From positions 1 through 64,000 of the forward strand of contig CANDCP010000007.1 of assembly GCA_947383215.1 (NCBI GenBank): a DNA stretch of 64,000 nt, read 5' to 3'. Shown one piece after another: positions 1 through 7,166 of the stretch. Source of the DNA: an uncultured Roseburia sp. (lineage in GTDB: Bacteria > Bacillota > Clostridia > Lachnospirales > Lachnospiraceae). The first letter of the stretch is position 1; each line of letters begins with the position of its first letter. A program made the translations under genes and the position numbers. The notes beneath the pieces are model-generated. The model had not been told where the DNA came from. It searched no databases and was given only the letters and a program-made list of their open reading frames with translations.

Positions 1-56
1 GGTTATTTCACTGTTCAGTTTTCAAGGTTCTCTTTGTTGCTGTCAGCAACTTCTCA
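1..56 (-). other. Probable rRNA operon leader (left edge)
   Basis: Read on the minus strand, this stretch follows two strong tandem promoters and contains GTTGCTGACAGCAAC, an inverted repeat, and then CCTTGAAAACTGAACA. That last sequence resembles the conserved 'TTGAAAACTGAA' element found in pre-rRNA leaders and spacers of Bacillota. No rRNA sequence itself lies inside the window. I infer that a 16S rRNA gene, or another stable RNA gene, begins just beyond the left edge on the minus strand. Confidence 0.45.
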
Positions 57-85
57 AGTTTATCACACTTGTTCCCGCCTGTCAA
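57..85 (-). promoter_or_regulatory. Promoter P2 of putative rRNA operon
   Basis: The minus strand reads TTGACA, 17 bases, TAAACT. The -35 is at 80-85 and the -10 at 57-62. It is 76 bases downstream of a second promoter with the same -35 and the same spacing, which is the usual tandem layout of rrn promoters. Confidence 0.65.
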
Positions 86-132
86 CAACTTTTTCATTTT
101 TCTCTGTCTGCTTTTCAGCAGTCAGCTAAATC

Positions 133-161
133 ATAATAGCAAATTGTGTCGAATTTGTCAA
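133..161 (-). promoter_or_regulatory. Promoter P1 of putative rRNA operon
   Basis: The minus strand reads TTGACA, 17 bases, TATTAT, with the -35 at 156-161 and the -10 at 133-138. This is close to the sigma-A consensus. It points left, away from the tRNA genes, and so would drive a gene outside the window. Confidence 0.75.
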
Positions 162-193
162 CAACTTTTTTCATCTTTGCTGTATGATCGAGC

Positions 194-282
194 GGAGAAG
201 GAGGGATTTGAACCCTCGCGCCGCTGTTAACGACCTGCACCCTTTCCAGGGGTGTCCCTTCGGCCAGCTTGGGTACTTCTCC
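194..282 (-). tRNA. tRNA-Ser (anticodon GGA)
   Basis: The minus strand shows a 7-bp acceptor stem (GGAGAAG with CTTCTCC), an anticodon loop CTGGAAA giving GGA, a long variable arm typical of serine tRNAs, and a T loop with GGTTCAAATCC. The length is 89 bases. No CCA is encoded at the 3' end. It is one of two adjacent serine tRNA genes lying upstream of the putative rRNA promoters. Confidence 0.95.
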
Positions 283-321
283 GAATCATTTTATAATGCC
301 ATAACTTGTCTGACATTAAGC

Positions 322-406
322 GGAGAGGATGGGATTCGAACCCATGCGCCCTTTCGGACAAACGGTTTTCAAGACCGCCTCGTTATGACCACTTCGATAC
401 CTCTCC
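322..406 (-). tRNA. tRNA-Ser (anticodon UGA)
   Basis: The minus strand shows the acceptor stem GGAGAGG with CCTCTCC, an anticodon loop CTTGAAA giving TGA (UGA), a long variable arm, and a T arm with GGTTCGAATCC. The length is 85 bases and no CCA is encoded. It lies 39 bases upstream of tRNA-Ser(GGA), and the two may be cotranscribed. Confidence 0.95.
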
Positions 407-512
407 ATAACATAAATTTTTCCAACGCACAAATGATTTTATCATCTATGCTTGTCCATGTCAATCATTTTTTTACTTTTTTTAGTAAAATATTTATCAC
501 AAAGATGCGGCG

Positions 513-601
513 ATCCCTGAAAGCAGGGATTCGCTCAACGGCGCCAATTCGAACCCGCCGTTGAGCGAAGGAGGCAAAGCTTTTTGCCGCCCTAATCGGG
601 C
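513..601. other. Run of four hairpins after the signalling island
   Basis: Four inverted repeats lie side by side: 513-519 with 524-530 (ATCCCTG), 532-543 with 556-567 (CGCTCAACGGCG, a perfect 12-bp stem), 573-578 with 583-588 (GGCAAA), and 589-592 with 598-601 (GCCC). They immediately follow the last gene of the minus-strand island. They may act as transcription termination or mRNA 3'-end protection structures, although none has a clean U-tract. Confidence 0.4.
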
Positions 602-608
602 AACGCTT

Positions 609-2057
609 CTACTGCTCTAGTTCCACACATAATAAATTTGCGTCGCTGCCAAGATAGAATCGTTCTTTGGCCTTTAACCGATACGGAACTCCCGGCGTAA
701 GCCTCTGGCCGTTTGCCAGAAATGTACCGTATGTCGACTTTAAATCTGTAAGTATGAACTCGCCGCCAGCCTCGTCGTACCCCAAAGAACAGTGTCGGTT
801 ACTGACGCCGGGCGTACCTTCACGAAACGTAACCGTACAGGATGCAACGTCTCGCCCGATTAAAATCTGCTGTCCGTTCAGCAAAAAGCGCGCCCCGTTG
901 TGCTGCGCCGCCAGAGAACGCACCGCCGGATTTCCCGCATGTCCTTTTGACGAACCGCCCTGTACTCCCTGCGTGCCAGAAGGCTTTTTCTTTCTAAACA
1001 ACAGTATCGCGATCACAACCAACACAAGAAGAACCGCAGCCGCAATCCCAATGATGACGACAATGCCGCTTCCTTCACCGCCGGAGCTTTTATCCCCGGT
1101 CAATGCGCCGGCTGCGTTCGCGTCCGCTCCACCCGTCTCGCTCCCCTCAAAAGAATCGTCCTTTCCGTCCGCCTCAGCCGACATCATCTGATACTCCACA
1201 TCATGCAGTTTTAGCATCGGAATCAACTCGTCAATGTTGATCGCATAATAATTTTTTTCTACTTCCAGCACAGAGCCGCTGGTCTGCGCATATGCATTGG
1301 AATTAATTCCGATCACAACGCCGTTCTCATTGACCATGGGACCGCCGGAATTGCCGTGCTGAATCACCGCGTCTGTCTGGATTCTTTTTACGCCCGTCCC
1401 CGCCGTTGTCAACAGACGGCTGATTACCCCCGTCGCGACGCTGGCATCGCTGACATCCCAGGAAGACGTTGCGTCCGCAAAATAATTTTCAGCCACCCCG
1501 GGATATCCGACCACGTACACGTCAGAACCTACCATCTCATCTGTCGGGCTCCCAAGCGCCAACCCCCGCCTCTTGTCAGTGGGATTATCCAATGCCAGCA
1601 GCGCGATATCCTTCACGTCATCGTAATCGACCACATACGCTTCGACAAAATCTCTTGAATCAAAGTAAACGCGAACCTTCATTTTTCCGGTAAGAAAATA
1701 AAGCTCATCCACATTATTTCCCATTGTTTCATCGTATAGGTAAAGCTCTTTATTTATTTCTGCTACCGGAATTTTCTTGGTTTTCTTCCCTCTGCCGTAA
1801 TTGATAAAATTCTCGATTACGTGGTGATTTGTAACTACATACTGTACCTCCGATCCTTCCTTTCCCACAAAAAATCCCGTTCCCCATCCGCTTTGCAGCT
1901 CGCCGACATCGTCCAGCTCGGCCCATACCGAGACCATAACCACACACTCTCTGACCTCGTTCATGTTTGCCGTCTCCGCCGGAATAGACTGCGGCGCCGC
2001 CACGATACCAATCAGCATGATAAACGCCATACAAATTATCGCAAATTTTTTTCTCAT
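609..2057 (-). CDS. Secreted trypsin-like protease with membrane helix and cytoplasmic FHA domain
   Basis: This 482-residue protein has three parts. A signal sequence (residues 1-27) leads into a trypsin/HtrA-like protease with His in TNHHV (about 78-79), Asp in DDVKDIALL (about 150) and Ser in GNSGGP (Ser237). A Gly/Ser/Glu-rich linker and a helix at about 331-354 followed by RKKK suggest the rest is cytoplasmic. The C-terminus (about 390-482) is an FHA domain with GRD, SNRH and STYGTF motifs. FHA domains bind phosphothreonine, so an external protease would be linked to kinase signalling inside. It is the last gene of the kinase/phosphatase/FHA island. The domain calls are firm, but the topology is inferred and the substrate is unknown. 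Confidence 0.85.
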   Translation of the reverse strand: MRKKFAIICMAFIMLIGIVAAPQSIPAETANMNEVRECVVMVSVWAELDDVGELQSGWGTGFFVGKEGSEVQYVVTNHHVIENFINYGRGKKTKKIPVAEINKELYLYDETMGNNVDELYFLTGKMKVRVYFDSRDFVEAYVVDYDDVKDIALLALDNPTDKRRGLALGSPTDEMVGSDVYVVGYPGVAENYFADATSSWDVSDASVATGVISRLLTTAGTGVKRIQTDAVIQHGNSGGPMVNENGVVIGINSNAYAQTSGSVLEVEKNYYAINIDELIPMLKLHDVEYQMMSAEADGKDDSFEGSETGGADANAAGALTGDKSSGGEGSGIVVIIGIAAAVLLVLVVIAILLFRKKKPSGTQGVQGGSSKGHAGNPAVRSLAAQHNGARFLLNGQQILIGRDVASCTVTFREGTPGVSNRHCSLGYDEAGGEFILTDLKSTYGTFLANGQRLTPGVPYRLKAKERFYLGSDANLLCVELEQ

Positions 2058-2077
2058 AAATAATGTCCCTTCTTTCC

Positions 2078-2833
2078 TTAATCCTTTTTAAAGTCATCCC
2101 AGCTAAAACGCTCTCCGCAGCAAGGAAAAAACATCAGCCGCATATTTCCTATGGTTAAAATATCATATTGCTTCAGCCGGACCGGATTTAACACAACTTC
2201 ATCGTTGAGATAAAATAATTCTCTCGATTCTCCCGCCTGCGCAATAAATTCCCTTCGCTTTGGCTCATAAAGTATAATCGCATGTTTTTCCCTGGAAACA
2301 CTGTTATCTCCGTGGAGAACGATATCCATATTCGCCGCGCGCCCTACAAAATTTCTCCCGCTCTTAATGGTAAAGCTGGCGCCAAACTCGCTACCCTCGA
2401 TACACACCAGCCAGCCGGCAACCGGATCAATCCCCGACTTCCCCTGATAAAGACCGATCGTTTTTTCTTCATCTTCCTCCCTTGGAGCCGCCTTTGCCCT
2501 GTTTACCGCTTCCTGCAGTGAAACGTTCCCTCCTGCCGGCGCGGTATGCGAAGAGTGCGGTACAGTCGCAGCGCCCGGCGCATAAGAAGAGACCAGCGCC
2601 GTCACAGGCTCCTCCACATAAGAAGTAATCGGCGCCGTCACGGGCTCCTCCATATATGAAGCAATCGGCGCCGTCACAGGCTCCTCCATATAAGAAGCAA
2701 CCGGCGCCGTCACGGGCTCCTCCGCATAAAACGGCGCCCCCGCCGCATTTTCTTTCGCTTTTTTGCAGTGCGGACACTCCGGAAACTTATCTCCGTTATA
2801 AAAATGCCCGCTGTCACATCGTTTTAACTTCAT
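2078..2833 (-). CDS. Zinc-ribbon/FHA domain protein with 12-residue repeats
   Basis: This soluble protein of about 251 residues starts with a small Cys ribbon (KRCDSGH, then CPHCKK). Next come four copies of a 12-residue unit (EEPVTAPxxSYx), then an EEKTIGLY segment that resembles a phospho-acceptor site. The C-terminal FHA domain has VGRAANMDIVL and SVSREKHAII. The start at 2833 is chosen because GGAGG lies 7 bases upstream and the ATG overlaps the stop of the upstream phosphatase gene by 4 bases. The EEKTIG stretch before the FHA domain recurs in the second FHA protein, so it may be the threonine phosphorylated by the neighbouring kinases, as in GarA-type proteins; that is inference. Confidence 0.85.
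   Translation of the reverse strand: MKLKRCDSGHFYNGDKFPECPHCKKAKENAAGAPFYAEEPVTAPVASYMEEPVTAPIASYMEEPVTAPITSYVEEPVTALVSSYAPGAATVPHSSHTAPAGGNVSLQEAVNRAKAAPREEDEEKTIGLYQGKSGIDPVAGWLVCIEGSEFGASFTIKSGRNFVGRAANMDIVLHGDNSVSREKHAIILYEPKRREFIAQAGESRELFYLNDEVVLNPVRLKQYDILTIGNMRLMFFPCCGERFSWDDFKKD
2571..2732. repeat. 36-bp tandem repeat inside FHA gene
   Basis: GGCTCCTCC recurs at 2607, 2643, 2679 and 2715, an exact 36-base period with a few substitutions between units. It encodes four copies of EEPVTAPxxSYx between the zinc ribbon and FHA domain. Because the unit is a multiple of three, copy changes would only alter linker length. Confidence 0.9.
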
Positions 2834-3663
2834 TCGCATTCCTCCGTTCCCTTTTTGCAATAACGCAATACCACAACGGACGTATTGTCCTGTCCCTGCC
2901 GCTTCTCCTCCAGAGCAGCCCTCGTCAGAGCCTTCGCCGCCTCCTTCATACTTTCCCGATTCTGCCTTACCAGCGAAAGAATTTTCTTCTCCGTCAGGCT
3001 TCTATAAAGCCCGTCGCTGCACAATAACACAATATCGTGATCTTCCAGAAAAAACGGCCGCCTGTTTACATCCATGAGTGAGAGATTCCCCATCCCAAGA
3101 TAACTGACCAGCGCCCCGGCCTTATACTCCTGCGCCGCGTAATCTTCCGGCGTAATCTCGCCTCGCCCGAGCCTCTCGTCTAATACCATCCTGTAATTAT
3201 GTTCCTGACAGACAGACAAAATCTCTTCTCCCCGGATGATATAGATCTTACTGTCGCCGACAGACAGCCAATACAATTCGTTTTCTCTCACAATTACCGC
3301 CGCAATCGTAGTTCCCGCTTCGATACTCTCCCCGCTCTCATTTTTCTGCGAAAAAACTTTTTCGTCTGCTTCGAGCGCCTGTTTTTTCAGAAATTCCGGA
3401 ATATCCTCGATATCTTCATGTTCAAACCACGCCTCAGCCAGACTTTCCGCGGCCGTCTTGCTCGCAAGCTCTCCGCCCTCAAGCCCGCCCATTCCGTCGC
3501 AGACCACTGCAAGCGCCCTTTTGCCGCTTGCATAGGCAAATACAGTGTCCTCCTGATTACTCCTTGTTCCAAGAACACTTGATACGCCGATATCCAGCCC
3601 TCGTTTTTCTCCCGGAAATATTTCAACCGTCACGCTTTCCCCCACTGCCTCACCTCCATCCAT
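2830..3663 (-). CDS. PP2C-type serine/threonine phosphatase
   Basis: This 277-residue PP2C/Stp1 family enzyme should remove phosphate from Ser/Thr and be antagonistic to the kinases encoded upstream. It has the metal-binding motifs RSNQED (near the N-terminus), VCDGMGG, LLCSDGLY and QDNTSVVVL in the usual order, at full family length. It has no membrane segment. The annotated ATG at 3663 has little ribosome site. A GTG at 3645 sits 7 bases after GGAGG, so the true start may be there. Its stop overlaps the start of the next FHA gene by 4 bases. It is one of two PP2C genes in the island. Confidence 0.9.
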   Translation of the reverse strand: MDGGEAVGESVTVEIFPGEKRGLDIGVSSVLGTRSNQEDTVFAYASGKRALAVVCDGMGGLEGGELASKTAAESLAEAWFEHEDIEDIPEFLKKQALEADEKVFSQKNESGESIEAGTTIAAVIVRENELYWLSVGDSKIYIIRGEEILSVCQEHNYRMVLDERLGRGEITPEDYAAQEYKAGALVSYLGMGNLSLMDVNRRPFFLEDHDIVLLCSDGLYRSLTEKKILSLVRQNRESMKEAAKALTRAALEEKRQGQDNTSVVVLRYCKKGTEECE

Positions 3664-3686
3664 TCACCGCGAACCGTCCGATTCAT

Positions 3687-4265
3687 TTAAACTGACGTTG
3701 TCGGTCTGTTCCAGCGCTTTTCCTCCACGCAGAACGCGACAAACTCCAGCCGTGTCTGACCGACGGTAATCACCTGTCCGCTCTCTATCATTTTCGCCTC
3801 ATCGACCGGCACTTCTCCTATATAAGTCAGATTCCCTGCTTTCGGGAAAAGATAGAATACATTCTTTTTTTCCTCATAGATCACGGAACAGTGCTCTTCC
3901 CTCGACACCTGTGGATCGGTCAGCACAACGTCATTCTCTTTCGATCTTCCGATACGGTTAAATCCCGCGTACAGCGGAAAATCCCTGCCGTACTCCTCCC
4001 CTTCAATACAGACCAGCCAGCCGGCCGTACAGCCGCAGTATTCCCGTTTCCGGTAAATGCCGACTGTCTTTTCCTCGTCTCTCTCCGCTCCCATGCGGTT
4101 TTTTCTGATATAATCCGCCGCGTAGCTCCCCACCTTCTGCGCTTCTAAAGACTCCGAAAAGTCTTCCTTTTGTACTCCTCCGCCCGCCAGATTCGCGCAG
4201 TGCGGACATTCGCTGAACTTCTCATTATCAAAATAATGCGAGTTGGCGCATTTTACGATTGCCAT
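3687..4265 (-). CDS. Zinc-ribbon/FHA domain protein, second copy
   Basis: This 192-residue soluble protein begins with the same ribbon layout as its paralogue (KCANSHYF, then CPHC at about residues 6-24). A short linker with DEEKTVGIYRK follows, then an FHA domain with IGRSKENDVVL and QVSREEHCSVI. It lacks the 12-residue repeats of the paralogue. It should be a phosphothreonine reader, and the EEKTVG threonine could be its own phosphorylation site. It lies between the two PP2C genes, so the order PP2C-FHA has been duplicated. Confidence 0.85.
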   Translation of the reverse strand: MAIVKCANSHYFDNEKFSECPHCANLAGGGVQKEDFSESLEAQKVGSYAADYIRKNRMGAERDEEKTVGIYRKREYCGCTAGWLVCIEGEEYGRDFPLYAGFNRIGRSKENDVVLTDPQVSREEHCSVIYEEKKNVFYLFPKAGNLTYIGEVPVDEAKMIESGQVITVGQTRLEFVAFCVEEKRWNRPTTSV

Positions 4266-4276
4266 GTTGCCTCCTT

Positions 4277-5005
4277 TTAATCCAAAAATACGGCGATTGC
4301 GGTATAATTATCCATTCCTTTGCCCGCGCCGTTCTTTAATATTTCCTTCTCCATCCGTTTCAGCCATTCTTCGGGGGATTTCGACCGCTTCAACGCAGTC
4401 TGCATGTTCCGCTCCAAAATCCACTCCCAGAATCCGTCTGAACACAATAAAAACGCTTCCCCTTTGTCCCGCCGCATCCGTTCTCCCAGCTGATATCCGG
4501 GCGATTGCCACTCCGTGCCCATCACGCGAAGCAGACGGTTTCTGTCCGCATGACCGCGAATCTGTTTTTCCTTAATCTCCCCCGCGGCCGCCAGCATCTG
4601 CGGAACACTGTGATCAAGGGTGCGCAGCCTGCACTTTTTGTTTTTGAAATAATACAGTCTGGAATCCCCGATATGTCCCCACTGAAAATTCGTCTCATCC
4701 ACCAAAAGTACAACCAGCGTCGTCTTCATTTCATAGATACGGTTCTGTTCTCTCTGCTCCTTTAACAGAAGGCTCTGACTCTCCTCAAAGCACTTTTGTA
4801 AATACGCCTCTGACGCCTCCCCGCATTTACGGAAGTCGCGCAAGATATACTCCGCCACCGTTTTTGAGGCCTCTGCCCCTCCGCCGTGCCCGCCAAGTCC
4901 GTCCGCAAGGACAAAACAGAACGAATCTCCACGTTTCTCTATGCCTGCGTAATCTTCGTTGTATTTCCGTTCGCCGCAGTTTGATACACTCTCATAAGTC
5001 AGCAT
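4277..5005 (-). CDS. PP2C-type serine/threonine phosphatase, second copy
   Basis: About 242 residues from the ATG at 5005, chosen for the GGAGAG ribosome site just upstream. A longer frame would run into the kinase gene upstream. PP2C motifs are present in order: ERKYNED, LADGLGGHGGG, GHIGDSRLYY, LLCSDGFWEW and GMDNYTAIAV. It is soluble. It is only distantly similar to the other PP2C in the island (different spacing and a shorter C-terminus), so the two probably have separate partners. It follows the PASTA kinase gene by 14 bases, the usual kinase-phosphatase pairing. Confidence 0.9.
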   Translation of the reverse strand: MLTYESVSNCGERKYNEDYAGIEKRGDSFCFVLADGLGGHGGGAEASKTVAEYILRDFRKCGEASEAYLQKCFEESQSLLLKEQREQNRIYEMKTTLVVLLVDETNFQWGHIGDSRLYYFKNKKCRLRTLDHSVPQMLAAAGEIKEKQIRGHADRNRLLRVMGTEWQSPGYQLGERMRRDKGEAFLLCSDGFWEWILERNMQTALKRSKSPEEWLKRMEKEILKNGAGKGMDNYTAIAVFLD

Positions 5006-5019
5006 CGCTCTCTCCGTTT

Positions 5020-7164
5020 CTAATCCGCAATAAACGGATCGTCCTCCCACGTCACCTTTGGAACCTGATTGTTATCAGAATCCGGCGGCGCCTGCTCTTG
5101 CGGGGTCTGCGGCGTCTGCTCCTGCGGCTGGGCCGGTTTTTTATTTTCCGCCGCCGTTTTCTTCGGCTCTGGGCCAAGGCTTACCACAATTGTAACCGCG
5201 CTGCCCTCTTCGGCCTGCGTATCGGCCTCTATACTCTGGCTGATCACAAGCCCCGCCGACACCTTCGAACTGTACTCTTCTGTGACTTCCGCCTTAAATC
5301 CGGCGTCTTCCAATTGCTTTACCGCCTCCTCTTTTGCCGCATATATCACATTCGGCACCTGCGCCATCTTCGGTCCTCTGCTTATGACAAGCGTAATTAC
5401 TTCATTTGTTCTCGCCTCGCTTCCCGGCGTCAGGCTCTGGCTGATAATCTTCCCTTTTTTCACCTGTGAACTGTACTCCCTTGTCACCTTTCCGAGCGCA
5501 TAGGTAAATCCGGTCTCTTCTTTCAGCTGCCGCAGACGTTCCTGCGCCTCTTTTTTCGTCATACCGGTAAGATCCGGCACAGTCAAAACGGCCGTCTCTT
5601 TCGACAGACTTCCAAGCGAAACGACAAGCGATATTTCAGTCTGCACCCCGATCCGCTCATCCGCTTCCACACTTTGCGAAATCACTCTCCCCTTCTCCAC
5701 AACGTCACTGTATTCCTCACTGACGCCGTCCTTCGCGAGAAGCAGCTTTTGGGCCTCAATTAATTTTAACGCCTCTTCATACTCCATGCCGCTCAAATCC
5801 GGCATCATCACCTCCTGATTGCCGCCGCTCATAATCACATAAACCGTCTCTTTTGCCTTTATCTTTGCCCCGTCCCTCGGATCCTGGCTTAATATCCTGT
5901 TTTTTTCTATACTCTCACTGTAATTCATACCGTCGATCACAAGCGAGATCTCTTTTTGTTTTAAAAGCTCCTCCGCCTCTTCATAGCTCATACCCGAGAC
6001 ATTCGGCATATAGCTCTCATCCGCCGCCAACGCCAAAGCCGCCTCTCCGCTGTCTATCGTCTTTTTTCCGAAACGGATGCCGCCGGTGAAAAACAGGACG
6101 AGACATACGCACGCCAGCGCGCCGGCTGCCGCCGCGGAAAGTTTTATCCAAAGCGGGAGCCGAAGATTTTCCTGTTTCTCCTTCTTCTCAACGATACGCT
6201 CCACTTCTCCTGCGCACTCCAACGCCTGATAAAAGCTCTGCGCATCCTGTATGCGGTATTCGCGCCGGACATTCAGACTGTTCATAATTGCATTTTCAAT
6301 ATTGGGATCTAAGCAGACGCCAAGCGCGGACGGAGGTTTTACACGATCTTCTACCATCCGCTCGATCGCCTCCTCGGGCCGAACCCCCGTAATCATCCGG
6401 TAAAAGGTCGCGCCAAGCGCGTATACATCCGTCCACGGCCCCTGCTCGCCCTTACTGCGATACTGTTCCTCCGGCGCATATCCGGGCTTTAAGATGACGG
6501 ACAGACTTCTCGACTGTACCGCGGTGGCAAACCTTGCCGCTCCGAAATCCAGAATCCGGACCTCATTTTTCGTCGTGATAAAAATATTATCCGGTGCAAT
6601 ATCCCTGTGGATAATCCCCTCTCTGTGAACCTCCGAAAGCCCTCTTAACACCGCCATCACAATTTTGCGCGCATCCTCCACCGGAATACGGCCCTTCTCT
6701 TTGAGCAGCTCCTTTACGGTGACCCCCTCTAAAAACTCCATAATAATATATCCGGTATCATTTTCCATAAAACAATCATAGATATCTACAATTTCCGGAA
6801 TGCGGTTAAATCTCGCCAGGCGCTTTGCCTCCGCGATAAAACTGTTTAACCCCGCCTCAAACTGCACAGTGGCTTCCCCGGAAAATACGGTAAGCGCCTC
6901 CGTCCCATAGCTTCTGGTCGCAAAATCGCTCGGAAGATATTCCTTTATTGCAATCTTGCGGTTTAATACGGTATCCCAGCCGATATAGGTCACGCCAAAT
7001 CCTCCATATCCCAGAACCTTTCCGACCATGTACTTCTTACCTACCGTTTTCCCCGGCAGCAGATAGTAAGCCTCTTTGACGTCCGTGTTCTTTCGATAAC
7101 CGCAGTGCGGACATACCTCCTCATGATCCGCGATCTCGGCCATACAGCCCATACACCTTGCCAT
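5020..7164 (-). CDS. Membrane Ser/Thr kinase with zinc ribbon and four PASTA domains
   Basis: From the start at 7164 (an ATG at 7170 is also possible) the protein has about 714 residues. It opens with a Cys4 ribbon (CMGCMAEI, CPHCGY), then a Hanks kinase: glycine loop GYGGFGVTY, AIKEY lysine, HRDIAPDN catalytic loop, DFGAARF. One membrane helix follows at about 339-361. Outside are four PASTA repeats (starts YMPNVSGM, MMPDLSGM, TVPDLTGM, QVPNV) and a Pro/Gln-rich tail. PASTA domains bind muropeptides or beta-lactams in PknB/PrkC kinases. In the catalytic loop the usual Lys two residues after Asp is Ala. The ribbon is an addition to the PrkC layout. It probably senses the cell wall and signals to the FHA proteins encoded downstream. 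Confidence 0.9.
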   Translation of the reverse strand: MARCMGCMAEIADHEEVCPHCGYRKNTDVKEAYYLLPGKTVGKKYMVGKVLGYGGFGVTYIGWDTVLNRKIAIKEYLPSDFATRSYGTEALTVFSGEATVQFEAGLNSFIAEAKRLARFNRIPEIVDIYDCFMENDTGYIIMEFLEGVTVKELLKEKGRIPVEDARKIVMAVLRGLSEVHREGIIHRDIAPDNIFITTKNEVRILDFGAARFATAVQSRSLSVILKPGYAPEEQYRSKGEQGPWTDVYALGATFYRMITGVRPEEAIERMVEDRVKPPSALGVCLDPNIENAIMNSLNVRREYRIQDAQSFYQALECAGEVERIVEKKEKQENLRLPLWIKLSAAAAGALACVCLVLFFTGGIRFGKKTIDSGEAALALAADESYMPNVSGMSYEEAEELLKQKEISLVIDGMNYSESIEKNRILSQDPRDGAKIKAKETVYVIMSGGNQEVMMPDLSGMEYEEALKLIEAQKLLLAKDGVSEEYSDVVEKGRVISQSVEADERIGVQTEISLVVSLGSLSKETAVLTVPDLTGMTKKEAQERLRQLKEETGFTYALGKVTREYSSQVKKGKIISQSLTPGSEARTNEVITLVISRGPKMAQVPNVIYAAKEEAVKQLEDAGFKAEVTEEYSSKVSAGLVISQSIEADTQAEEGSAVTIVVSLGPEPKKTAAENKKPAQPQEQTPQTPQEQAPPDSDNNQVPKVTWEDDPFIAD

Positions 7165-7166
7165 TC

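Noticed and set aside
184..564. Plus-strand frame of 126 codons across the tRNA genes
   Set aside because: It runs over both tRNA-Ser genes on the opposite strand and contains the GIRTHAP string typical of translated tRNA sequence. It has no ribosome site.
545..566. tRNA 3' fragment (GTTCGAATT-like)
   Set aside because: The string lies in a hairpin loop, with no acceptor, D or anticodon arm nearby.
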